In this document: positions 40,801 through 47,900 of the stretch, piece by piece
Layout: each line of letters begins with the position of its first letter
How positions within the stretch are numbered: position 1 is the first letter of the stretch
NCBI GenBank assembly: GCA_947568835.1
Contig: OX387610.1
Coordinates: 5,496,001-5,560,000 of the forward strand
Length of the DNA stretch: 64,000 nt
Direction: 5' to 3'
From: Protonemura montana
Lineage: Eukaryota; Arthropoda; Insecta; Plecoptera; Nemouridae
The notes under the pieces: model-generated
The model's input: only the letters and a program-made list of their open reading frames with translations
Database searches by the model: none
What the model was told of the DNA's origin: nothing
Position numbers and translations under genes: made by a program

Positions 40801-41615
40801 AACGCGCTCCATTTTTAAAACGGCAAAATTATTTTGAAATTAAATAAGTCAGTGATTATTATGTAATCCATTGTTTAGGAGCTGTCCTTCGAGAGGAGTA
40901 CCAAGGGTTGCTGTCCTACTACATCCAGAACCCGACCATCACATGGTCACGTATGTTTGGCATGATGGAGGCTGCCAAGAAAACGCTGGACATTGAGGAC
41001 TATGCACTTGGCCAGACCAGTCTTGAACAGGTACATTTTGGCTTTGCTAAAATCATACTTCTCCTTAGGGCATCAAGTAAAGTTTCTTGAATGTAGCTAA
41101 CTGAAACCATCTCTATTGTTTCGGTCTTGATACTTATGCAAAAATTTTGTTATAAATATTACATTTGTGTAAATGGTAAGAGTTACAAAAGCCTGGTATT
41201 TTACTTGGGATGACGGATGAGGAATGAAGGGCCACAACTTACCGAATTAAGGAAAGCTGGTTGCAATTCTTGCAGAGAGTTGTAAGACTTTTTGACTATT
41301 TTGTTTTTTCCTCGTAGTGATGAAGTAAAATTTAATACAGTTAACATTAAAGAAAAAATATGTGATGGTGTTTTGGCATTTTAATGTTTACAGCATGTCA
41401 GATATGGATAAATGCAGTGAAAATAATATAACTCTTTTTTGCCAGATGAAATGTAGTTGACATTTGGGAATTATTCCTGTAGGTTTCAGCCAGCTTTTGC
41501 CTATCTAAAAGAATTCTTAGCCAACAACACGACTTTAGAAAATGTTGGTATTTTTCAGGTGTTCCTGACTTTCACGAAGAAGCAGCATGGAGAACATTTT
41601 GATGGGCAGCGATGA
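16740..41615 (+). CDS. ABCA-subfamily full ABC transporter, ABCA3-like (complete, 27 coding exons, 1702 aa)
   Basis: The exons (listed in the four part entries that follow) join without any phase conflict into 1702 residues, almost exactly the length of vertebrate ABCA3 (1704). The order is TMD1-NBD1-TMD2-NBD2. ABCA proteins are ATP-driven lipid exporters/floppases of the plasma membrane or of lysosome-related storage organelles. The N-terminus ([20 protein letters not shown]) is the classic family start. Both nucleotide sites look catalytically competent. The extracellular loop after the first helix is short (about 200 residues), as in ABCA3 and unlike ABCA1. An AATAAA at 41774 follows the stop by about 160 bp. 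The coding start is preceded by an acceptor 28 bp upstream, so a non-coding 5' exon exists. Which insect ABCA clade this belongs to, and its lipid, cannot be told from here. Confidence 0.96.
19535..19640. repeat. AT-rich palindromic tract (ABCA intron 4)
   Basis: Many overlapping ATATCATGATAT and ATATATGATCATATATAT palindromes. The tract can fold back on itself on either strand. Confidence 0.7.
20057..21138 (+). repeat. 43-bp minisatellite with an E-box in each unit, about 25 copies (ABCA intron 5)
   Basis: The unit runs GTGCAACTTTCACGTGTTCG, ACTGGGCATG and then a variable end. Nearly every unit contains CACGTG; one near 20769 has CACATG. Two unit types exist: TAACTCAGCCGCA in the left half and TGACTCTGCCCCA in the right half. 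The left half shows a four-unit higher-order order (A, A, TAACTCTGCCCCA, TGACTCTGTCCCA) repeated at about 172 bp. It fills nearly all of the intron. Confidence 0.95.
21570..21820 (-). repeat. dispersed repeat R1, inverted copy (ABCA intron 6)
   Basis: Shares the reverse of the TAGAGGTTTGTTAAAAAGG and ACTCGCATTTGAAACTGG landmarks with 1310-1610, and has a small local repeat ATCTAATTG x3. Confidence 0.5.
22046..22658. other. ABCA intron 7, nothing recognised
   Basis: A/T-rich intron with no repeat family or motif that I could support. Confidence 0.4.
23062..23135 (+). mobile_element. 3' fragment of the 5S-derived SINE (ABCA intron 8)
   Basis: Contains ACGCCATTAAACCAGTGCCG, CAGATGTCAAAACAGTGCG and TTAAACACCACAAATAAATA, which is the SINE tail only. 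Confidence 0.75.
23150..23500 (-). repeat. R1 copy interrupted by an R2 element (ABCA intron 8)
   Basis: R1 landmarks (AACAAACCTCTACAATTAAAT at the left, CTGCAAAAAATAATGA at the right) enclose a segment with TTTGAACTGGGTTTT and GCTAAGGTAAGATAAAGTAGAC, which is the R2 family. The nested order means R2 inserted into R1 here. Confidence 0.5.
23667..27998 (+). CDS. ABCA exons 9-13: first nucleotide-binding domain
   Basis: Exons 23667-23865, 24514-24713, 25541-25696, 26327-26537 and 27749-27998. Walker A is [10 protein letters not shown] (about residues 563-572; an intron splits its first Gly). The Q-loop lies in [11 protein letters not shown], the signature is LSGGM (662-666), Walker B is [13 protein letters not shown] (DE at about 686-687) and the H-loop His is in [11 protein letters not shown] (718). 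The regulatory domain that follows ends with MTT-MEEVF-like sequence ([11 protein letters not shown]), typical of the family. All catalytic residues are present. Confidence 0.96.
24330..24425. repeat. fold-back hairpin, SINE-tail related (ABCA intron 9)
   Basis: The arms GTATTAGAAACACTAATAAC and GTTATTAGTGTTTCTAATAA are inverted repeats around a loop of about 25 bases containing TTTCGAGAC. A similar hairpin with different arm sequence lies at 55995-56045. Confidence 0.75.
25020..25345. promoter_or_regulatory. cluster of CRE-like palindromes (ABCA intron 10)
   Basis: Three perfect TGACGTCA palindromes at 25087, 25138 and 25158, with partial CTGACGTA near 25070 and TACGTCAG near 25262. TGACGTCA is the consensus for CREB/ATF factors. 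Whether it acts as an enhancer or belongs to an inserted element is open. Confidence 0.4.
26040..26245 (+). repeat. dispersed repeat family R2 (ABCA intron 11)
   Basis: Landmarks in order: GATGAAGAAACAGGCATAAG, ACAAAACATCAGG, TTAGTTGTTGTACTTAGCAT, TAATGCTATGGATAGATAAA and GTAGACATCTGAAAACCAT. Further copies or pieces: 4745-4800, 4980-5085, 25385-25460, 26575-26640, 27340-27500, 30465-30575, 38505-38660, 38745-39030, 39590-39690, 44805-44880 and 47350-47440. No coding capacity; most copies are in ABCA introns. Confidence 0.65.
26765..26950. other. G+C- and CpG-rich island inside ABCA intron 12
   Basis: A sharp switch from A/T-rich intron to CpG-dense sequence (TTCGCGCGGCGCGATCTGCG at the left, GGCTCGGCCCCGGCACGCTC at the right) and back. 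I see no open coding frame that I can identify. Confidence 0.6.
28000..29064. other. ABCA intron 13, nothing recognised
   Basis: A 1.07-kb A/T-rich intron without a recognised repeat or ORF. Confidence 0.4.
29065..36440 (+). CDS. ABCA exons 14-21: linker and second transmembrane domain
   Basis: Exons 29065-29189, 29815-30035, 30913-31062, 31740-31970, 32345-32590, 33306-33462, 34006-34221 and 36240-36440. The linker is polar. Exon 15 has [17 protein letters not shown] followed by a long hydrophobic helix. Exons 16-17 are the second extracellular loop, ending in YNMVLRK. Exon 18 has [17 protein letters not shown] and the [14 protein letters not shown] block; exons 19-21 hold the last helices. 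Fragments of 5S-derived SINEs end 33 and 33 bases before the acceptors of exons 18 and 20. Confidence 0.94.
29380..29660 (+). repeat. dispersed repeat R1, near full-length (ABCA intron 14)
   Basis: Aligns by eye with 1310-1610 along its whole length, including AAATGTCTGCTTTACTGAC, GCATTTGAAACTGGTTTA and TGTAGAGGTTTATGG. Confidence 0.6.
31238..31468 (+). repeat. about 113-bp tandem repeat, 2 copies (ABCA intron 16)
   Basis: Units begin near CGGGTATATTATGGCCTAGC and end with TCTCAATTCTGCTATCTTA. They are the same unit as the larger array at 58425-58965 in an odorant-receptor intron. Confidence 0.85.
32163..32312 (+). mobile_element. 3' half of the 5S-derived SINE (ABCA intron 17)
   Basis: Contains TCGGCACTAGGTTTCCCCTC, the GTTCATCATTCTCCTCACC run, ACGCCATACGTCCAGTGCCA and CAAAACAGTGCATCG. 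It ends about 32 bases before the exon 18 acceptor. Confidence 0.75.
33600..33973 (+). mobile_element. 5S-derived SINE, head damaged (ABCA intron 19)
   Basis: Has GGTATTGGATAGGTGATCAT (5S C-box region), the CTGTCCTTCGAAAGGGACGT hairpin and the tail ACACTGTGTCGTTAAACATC. The 5S A box is degraded. It ends about 33 bases before the exon 20 acceptor. Confidence 0.8.
34235..36235. other. ABCA intron 20 (2 kb) with a SINE-like piece
   Basis: The longest ABCA intron. It includes a B-box-like GAGTTCGAGTCCCC near 34397 followed by the GTTATTAATAAAATAC tail of the tRNA-headed SINE. The right part (34640-36000) is A/T-rich with repeated TTTCGCG words and no gene. Confidence 0.45.
37342..41615 (+). CDS. 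ABCA exons 22-27: second nucleotide-binding domain and C-terminus
   Basis: Exons 37342-37646, 38119-38292, 39231-39415, 39710-39894, 40879-41030 and 41559-41615. Walker A is [10 protein letters not shown] (about 1415-1424), the Q-loop is [10 protein letters not shown], the signature is [12 protein letters not shown] (1514 on), Walker B is [13 protein letters not shown] (DE at 1538-1539) and the H-loop is [12 protein letters not shown] (His 1571). The C-terminal domain ends [17 protein letters not shown], a standard ABCA ending in which the SLEQVF motif is split by the last intron. TGA at 41613. Confidence 0.96.
38745..39030. repeat. two R2 copies head to head (ABCA intron 23)
   Basis: A reverse copy ends ...ATGCCTGTTACTTCATC. 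A spacer of about 80 bp follows, and then a forward copy starts GATGAAGAAACAGGCATAAG. The two copies are inverted around the spacer. Confidence 0.6.
39895..40878. other. ABCA intron 25 with a degenerate unit of the E-box satellite
   Basis: Near 40160-40240 the sequence has CTGGCTGCCCAGGGTGTGCA, then TATTCGACTGGACGTGTGAC and GCCCCAGTGCAACTTTTAAG. This matches one and a bit units of the intron 5 array and its left flank. No E-box is left. The rest of the intron shows nothing recognised. Confidence 0.55.
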
Positions 41616-41773
41616 AAGTCAATGTCTAAACCTCTTTAAGAGCATTGCACAGTTCCTATGAACCTTTTAATCCCATCAAAGAGGCTAGAATGCCACTTTC
41701 CAATGTGCTACCAACGTTCCAGCCCTAGGAAGTCTCGAACATCTCAAGAAAAATTGAGTTGAGAAAATGGTCG

Positions 41774-41779
41774 AATAAA
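41774..41779 (+). terminator. ABCA poly(A) signal
   Basis: AATAAA about 160 bases after the ABCA stop, in the short space between two converging units. Confidence 0.6.
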
Positions 41780-42180
41780 ACTGTCCTGAGGAATGTGCTT
41801 TTGTACAGAATTTGTTGCCCATTACATACTAGATAACTGGCAAATTGAACAAATTTTGAATTTCGAATCAATGAAATGGCAGCTGTGAAATAACACGTGA
41901 GCTAGTTTGAATACCAGAGCCAGAAAGATCTACAGATTTTAAGGTATGTTACCATTTTGAGCCAAATATTCTGTTCTTTGCCATTCAAGATTTGTGGTCA
42001 ATTTTAGCAGTTGTCATTTTAAAGCACGATATATTTATTGACATCTGTCAAAAACGATGACCAAAAACTAATTTAGTTATTTATATAGATGGTAAGTGAA
42101 AAGGATGGGTGAATCAAGATATAAGGTTAATATCAATGTTAAACATAAGAGATATATTACTACAACTAATATAAGCCCAC
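41780..42180. other. intergenic, between converging ABCA and ACBD6 transcripts
   Basis: No gene seen. Confidence 0.5.
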
Positions 42181-42186
42181 TTTATT
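42181..42186 (-). terminator. poly(A) signal after ACBD6
   Basis: TTTATT on the plus strand, that is AATAAA on the minus strand, 28 bases after the ACBD6 stop. No such signal lies in the two gaps upstream, which fits one shared 3' end for the three genes. Confidence 0.65.
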
Positions 42187-42213
42187 TTCAAATCTACAGT
42201 TGTGTTATTACAA

Positions 42214-42945
42214 TCAATCGCCTTTGAGCATCTCCATGATGTCACTCTCCGTTGCCAACTCCAGAGGCATTGATCCCGACTCATCGACCGCCTCCTTGTC
42301 TGCTTTGTTCGCAATCAAAAGTTGCACGACTTCCCCATGTCCGCATCCAGCCGCGTAGTGCAACGCTGTCTGTCCTTCAGCGTCCCTTAAGTCGACGTCC
42401 GCGCCGAGTCGAATTAGCAGACAGGTAATCATCTCCGCATTGCCTCGATCAGCTGCCCAATGAATCAAACCCATGCCCTCAGAGTCGAGATTGTTCACCG
42501 TCGCTTTACGACCAGTCTGCAAGACCTTATCGATGTTGCCTTCTCGCACCCAATCAAAGACAGTCTTGTCCTCATCATTGATAGCTTCGTCAGTGTCGGG
42601 CATAGAACTAACAGCGACCCAACCTGGCGCTTTCGACGAGGATCCCGACCATTCTGGATCGAGCTCAGAGATTTTTTCTATGTAAGCTTGCATCGCGGTG
42701 TGAGACGGCATGTCTTTGAGTTGTTTCCACGCGTCCCATTTCTGTCGGTTTTGCATCTGGAACCAACCGGGCTGCGGAATGTCGCAAGGGCCAACAGTAG
42801 CCTGTTTAAAGAGGCCGTAAAGGGATAGAATGGTCTTTGTGTCAGTGCGGCTGAACAGAGTTTGAAGATGGGCGGCCGCTCGCTCGAAGGTTTCGGGCAG
42901 GTCAGTCTCGGTGTACACTTCGATTTCTGGCAGTGCTTCAGCCAT
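42214..42945 (-). CDS. ACBD6: ACBD6-like acyl-CoA-binding protein with ankyrin repeats (single exon, 243 aa)
   Basis: Residues 12-105 form an acyl-CoA-binding domain with the expected FERAAAHLQ start, the LYGLFKQATVGPCDIPQPGW block (Tyr and Lys acyl-CoA contacts) and KWDAWKQL. Residues about 130-240 form three ankyrin repeats, seen in GLIHWAADRGNAEMITCLL and TALHYAAGCGHGEVVQLL. This ACB-plus-ankyrin order is specific to ACBD6 (human 282 aa), which binds long-chain acyl-CoA and stimulates N-myristoyltransferase. There is no intron. The start codon lies 69 bases after the SLIRP stop on the same strand, and a poly(A) signal follows the gene, making it the last cistron of a likely polycistronic unit. 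Confidence 0.95.
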   Translation of the reverse strand: MAEALPEIEVYTETDLPETFERAAAHLQTLFSRTDTKTILSLYGLFKQATVGPCDIPQPGWFQMQNRQKWDAWKQLKDMPSHTAMQAYIEKISELDPEWSGSSSKAPGWVAVSSMPDTDEAINDEDKTVFDWVREGNIDKVLQTGRKATVNNLDSEGMGLIHWAADRGNAEMITCLLIRLGADVDLRDAEGQTALHYAAGCGHGEVVQLLIANKADKEAVDESGSMPLELATESDIMEMLKGD

Positions 42946-43014
42946 ATTGATTTTGGAGGCTTGTTATTATGGGATTGCTTCTAAGTCCTAGAGTGACTAA
43001 ATATTAGGGTCGTC

Positions 43015-43281
43015 TTACAACTCCGACACACTGGCTCGTTGGCAGTTGATTCTTACGCCTTCTAGTTCGTGGTTTGGTTTGCTAACTGCACCTTCAATCC
43101 CGTCAGACTTCTTGAAAATCACAAAGCCGTAGCCCTTAGACAAGCCAGTCGCTTTGTCGAAGACCACTCTGGCAGAGTTGATGGCACCAAACTCGGAGAA
43201 ATACTGGGCCAATACTTCGTGACTGACTGTCCACGGTAGGTTGCCTACGAAAAGCTTATTCGCTGCCCGTCGTGCTGCCAT
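43015..43281 (-). CDS. SLIRP: SLIRP-like single-RRM protein (88 aa, single exon)
   Basis: One RNA-recognition motif fills the protein. RNP2 is KLFVGNLPWT (about residues 9-18) and RNP1 is KGYGFVIF (about 49-56). A FDKATGLSKG loop and a NHELEGVRI end resemble SLIRP (human 109 aa), the mitochondrial partner of LRPPRC that stabilises mitochondrial mRNAs. The first nine residues (MAARRAANK) are basic enough for a minimal targeting sequence, but I cannot prove import. The gene lies 26 bases after the METTL23 stop and 69 bases before ACBD6, same strand, without its own poly(A) signal. Another small RRM protein is the main alternative. Confidence 0.85.
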   Translation of the reverse strand: MAARRAANKLFVGNLPWTVSHEVLAQYFSEFGAINSARVVFDKATGLSKGYGFVIFKKSDGIEGAVSKPNHELEGVRINCQRASVSEL

Positions 43282-43307
43282 AGTACGATTTGAAGTTAAG
43301 GATAAGT

Positions 43308-44094
43308 TTACTGGCCGACTCGTGTGATTTGAAGCAAATGAATGGTGTGATCTTGCATGAGATCGTTAACGTCTATGCCTGATTCGACACCAAGGTTGTT
43401 CAGCGGAATGTGTTCACAGTGGAGGTGCCACTTGTGTAGCAGGTGTTCTATGCACCAATCAGCACTTCGCTCTTGATAAGTGCACAGAAACCTGGCCCCC
43501 TGGTTCTTTTCAAGTAGGAACGCGACTGTAACAATAATATCTTCGAAAACTGAAGGCTCGTAAAAGCAATCTGACCCAAGAATCAAGTCGATCGGCCCTA
43601 GTGTAAAGATGCTTCCTAGAAAGAGACCCCACGTCAATCCTAAGACGCGAACCTGACTCGGTAGAAGACCGTTTGCTTCGCAGCACCTCTGAACGTGATG
43701 CAGAGACTTGGGCAAGCTTGCCGAATCGGTTAGAGTAACGGCTGCGCCACACTTGGCAGCTACGATTCCAGGAAGAGCAGTACCGGATCCAAGCTCAAGA
43801 ATGTGTTTGCCAGGGAGTTCGCGACGATGCTCCCAAAGAAACCAGGCGAGGATGGGAGCCGACGGCCAGGTGTAGAAACTGTAGCTCGCTTGTAGTTGCT
43901 ATTAAGGAAAAAGGCGGTGAGTTGGGCGTCGAAATCGACCTAGCCTATTCAGCTTCCAATGGACACCATTGCCTGAGTAAAGCACCTACCTCTGGGATGA
44001 AAACTTCGAGGGATTCCTCGGGAACTTCCCCTGGTCGTGATATTCGTGACTTGAAGAGAAACTTCTTTATTTGCTCTGTAATCCCATCGGACAT
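43308..44094 (-). CDS. METTL23: METTL23-like methyltransferase (2 exons, 231 aa)
   Basis: Exon 44094-43990 encodes 35 residues (MSDGITEQIKKFLFKSR at the start, VFIPE at the end). Exon 43898-43308 encodes the rest, in phase 0. The class I methyltransferase core is clear: YSFYTWPSAPILAWFLWEHR, motif I HILELGSGTALPGIVAAKCG, TLTDSASLPKSL (post I), VLGLTWG, then LILGSDCFYEP (motif IV) and the FLCTYQERSADWCIEHLL block typical of METTL23. METTL23 methylates arginine in histone H3 and possibly other proteins. The track-like short ORFs inside it are internal. The stop is 26 bases before the SLIRP start, so METTL23 is the first cistron of the unit. Confidence 0.95.
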
Positions 44095-44972
44095 TGAAAC
44101 AGAGGCAATTTACAACCGGGGAACATCGCCACAACGAAATGTAGAAACTGATAGCACATGGAAATGAACAGTAGCAAATATGAGTCAAAATAGAGACAAA
44201 GCGAAACACCTATTCAACAAAATCGAAATTTATTTGTAAGTCAATATGCCAGAAATTTGTTTGTTGTTTATTTGAGATCAAAAAATTACATGACAGAAAA
44301 TACATAAAAATTTCTTTTTTTAATAACAAATAGTGACATTACGCTGACATGACGTAAGCGCCAAATACCTAGAACGAAAAATCTAGAATGCGGGCTTGCT
44401 GCATCCAGTCAATATGCCGCGGTAAAGAGATGACTTACAGAGTTTTCCTCGGGCTGGGTGCTAGAGTACTAGGATCAAAGACCACTAGGATGATAGGGCA
44501 CGCATGGCTAGCTATCGAACTGTCTTGATATCATATGTTAGCCTAGTCCCAAACCGAAATAGACAAACAATTATCAAAATTTAGTTCGGAATTAATTACC
44601 CAAAAACTTTGAAAAGTACATTTGCAAAAATTGCAAGGACACTAGAGTATATGACTAGCTATCGAACTTTCATAATCTTATTTTTTGGCCCAATCCCAAA
44701 CAAAAAACGCTAACATTGATCAAAGTTTGGGTGTGGAGTAATTTCACAAAAACATCGATATCAACTTCGTTTTACTGAACATTCACAAATCTAGTTTTTA
44801 AGTACAAGTATAAATTTTTTAAACCAGTGCTACATGGTTAGATAAAGTAGACATGAGCCTAAAATTTAAAAACCATCAATACAACAATTTTCGTGCAAGA
44901 TCCTCAACATCAGCATCTCTTCTTCCAGGTAGTATCTAGGAGGACACGCTTGGCGTCAATGCGCGTGCGCTG
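44095..44972. other. intergenic: METTL23 promoter side and odorant receptor A 3' side
   Basis: Holds an R2 fragment at 44805-44880. Downstream of the receptor stop, the sequence with GCGCACGCGCATTGACGCC (minus strand) is conserved with receptor B. Confidence 0.4.
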
Positions 44973-47900
44973 TTAACTCTGATTATACATCTTGTTGAGC
45001 AGTGATTGGAAATAGTAGGCCACCTTGCACACCTGAAACAAACAAGCAGCGTGAGCGTAAACCATTAGGTCAGAGTCCTAGCGCTAATGTTAAACGTTCC
45101 TCTAAGCAACTTTAGGTGCCACCCTAAAGTGTTCTTTAAGAAACCTTTGCAATTATATAATAAAAAAGTCATGAAATATCGATAAAATACGTAAATCAAT
45201 CGTTGAGGTTAGCATTAGTGCTGATTTATCGAGTGTAAACCATTCTTCAATGCTAGGAAACTGCAAGAAATAACGAAATATGACCGTTATTGGCGGCATT
45301 TTATGAAATATTATCGGTTGACGTTGATTCCAACACCAACAAACCAACAAATTTCACTACGCTGGAATGGCAACAGTGGCACAGTGACGGTCGAGGCCCA
45401 ATGGGCAGGACTCAGTTTGACTTTGACTAGGGGATGAGGGGACGAGGCACTAAAATATTGTGCCTTGCAGCATTTTTTAAGCAGTTCTACAATACTTTTA
45501 CTAACAAAATACCTCTTTTCAATATATTATTTTTTTTGACATACGCTTATGAACGAGTATGAGATTTTTTAAATTTATTCATCCCTCTCATAACATATTT
45601 TATTTTTGGTTTCTTGAGCTACGCTTGCACCCGGACACGATTAGTTTTTAAAATAATGCAAATGAGCCCGTCGGATCGCCTCTCATTATCCAGGCAAATC
45701 AAAAATTAGTTCTTAAACTCACCGTTCTGAAGGTTCTCCTAGAGATTGTGATACCGGCAGCTTTTAGCACGATGTCCTTCTGCGCACGCGTCATCAGCAG
45801 ACGCAACGAACGTTTGAAGGCCGCCGACTGTTCTAACCAATCACAGCTGTAGGTGGCTTCGAAGACAGATACACTCTGTAAACAATGGGTTGTGCAAAGT
45901 GAAGACAGTCGATTGTCTGCTCATGTCCCATTGGACACTTATTTTTCGCAGTGTTCAGCCCTTATGGAATGACGCTAAGCCGGTGGTCCCCTTAATGCTC
46001 ATCGACAGGAGTAGGCGTCATCCCGACACCGGGTTTCCCCTTTTCCCTTCTAGGCTAGGTTAGATTCATCATCACCTGCATCGTCATGCACTCATTCACC
46101 GACATAACAGTGCGTCGTTAAATGCCACTAATCAATCATCGACGTTAAAACCGAACGGTTTGACGTGTTGGAAACACCGGTTCTCGTGAGATCACCGAAG
46201 TTGAGCAACACTGCGCTCAGTCAGGTATTGGATAGGTAACCATCATACACATGACCAGTTCTGTTCGGGAGAGAGGTTGGAGGGATGAAAGTTAAGCAAC
46301 ACTGCGCTTGGTCAGATATTGGATGGGTGACCATAATACACATGACCAGTTCTGTTCGGGAGAGAGGTTGGAGGGATGAAAGTTAGTACAGCAACTTTAC
46401 TCGTCTTGCTTATCAACCTCTCGACAGCATGGGTTTGTGGAGGAATCCTGCTGTTCGAGTTGTACCGTCCTTCGGAAGGGACGTAAAGCCGGTGGACCCC
46501 TTGGTGCTCTTCGACAGGAGTAGGCTACGTGCCGGCACCGGGTTTCCCCTCCTCCCTTCTAGGCTAGGTTAGGTTCATCATCATCCTCATCATCATCCAT
46601 TCATTCACCGACGCCATTAGACCAGTGCCGCATGGCCAGATGTCAAAACAGTGCGTCGTTAAACACCACAAATAATAATAATAATAATAATCAACTTTAA
46701 ATCTCTTAATTTTAATTTTATCTTTATTTTGATGTTTCGTATTCTCACCGCCAGTGTGAGTTTGTCGCATGCCCAGCACATGATGAGCAACTCGGTGACT
46801 CCGCCCATGACGCACGACGACATCACCAGCGTCTTCAAGAACGTCGTCTTCGACTGCAAAACAATTGATGCGATTGAATGGGCGACCAAAGATGGCGCTG
46901 GCACATGACGTTGTGATCCATCAAGCAGTGCTAACATCGCGATCACTTGTTTATGACTGTTTACGCTACGCACTACTTGATTCACAGCGTACATCAATTT
47001 GTCATTATGCCGTGAGAAATGTTTCTTGCATCAAGTAATTGATTGGGAAGGATCACTAAATTGAAGCCCAGGTAGTTTATTTAACATGGGCGCTATGACT
47101 AACTATGAACTCAATGGTAGTAAAAAACGTGGCAGTTGAGGCTGAACGTACCAAGGTGCTGATGTACAATCCAACGAGTCCTAAGAGTAAGTTGAAGACG
47201 ATTTGTTCGATCAACATGGCTGCGAACACCGACTGCAGCTCCCGCACCAGGCTGCAAACACATTGCAAGAGTTACCGAAGCCACGAAAACAACGTCAAAA
47301 AGCAAAAGATTTTTTGACACATATTGTAACTTTTAATTGAAAAGACAAGATAACCCTATGATGGTTTTTAGACTCATGTCTACTTGATTTATCCTTAGCA
47401 CTAGTTTTAACAAAAACCCATTTCAAATAGTTTTTGTTACTAGATAACCCTTTTTATATCTGCGATAGAAGCTGTATGTGTGTTACATTTTCGAGCATGC
47501 CGTGATTTTGCGACAGTTGGTGAATTTGTTACAGAATTGCCTAAAAGGGTGGTAGTTGACTCGTTAACGCAAATCTGAGTTGTTTGAACTTAAACAATTG
47601 AGACACAAGCATGTTTTATGAGGAAAGAGCGCATCAACGTGCCCGTGTGGTTGGCGACCGTTTCAAGGTGGCGTACCAGCGGGAGTCAACGAGTCAACCG
47701 ACACAACCAAAAGAACTGAGATGAAAGAACAAAAAATAACAGAACAGAAGAACAGAGATAAAGAGATGCTCCCACTCACCTGATGATTTGCTGATGATGC
47801 TTTACGTTGGTCTTCATGGACTCCTCCATGCGTCCCATCGACAACGTCGCCTCTTGAGCGACCATCGCCCTCTCGATACTAGCGAATCTAGCGATACTAG

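Noticed and set aside
42460-42828. 122-codon plus-strand ORF
   Set aside because: It is the antisense shadow of ACBD6, whose frame shows clear domains.
46150-46400. Functional 5S rRNA genes
   Set aside because: Only the internal promoter part resembles 5S; the rest diverges and continues into a SINE body.
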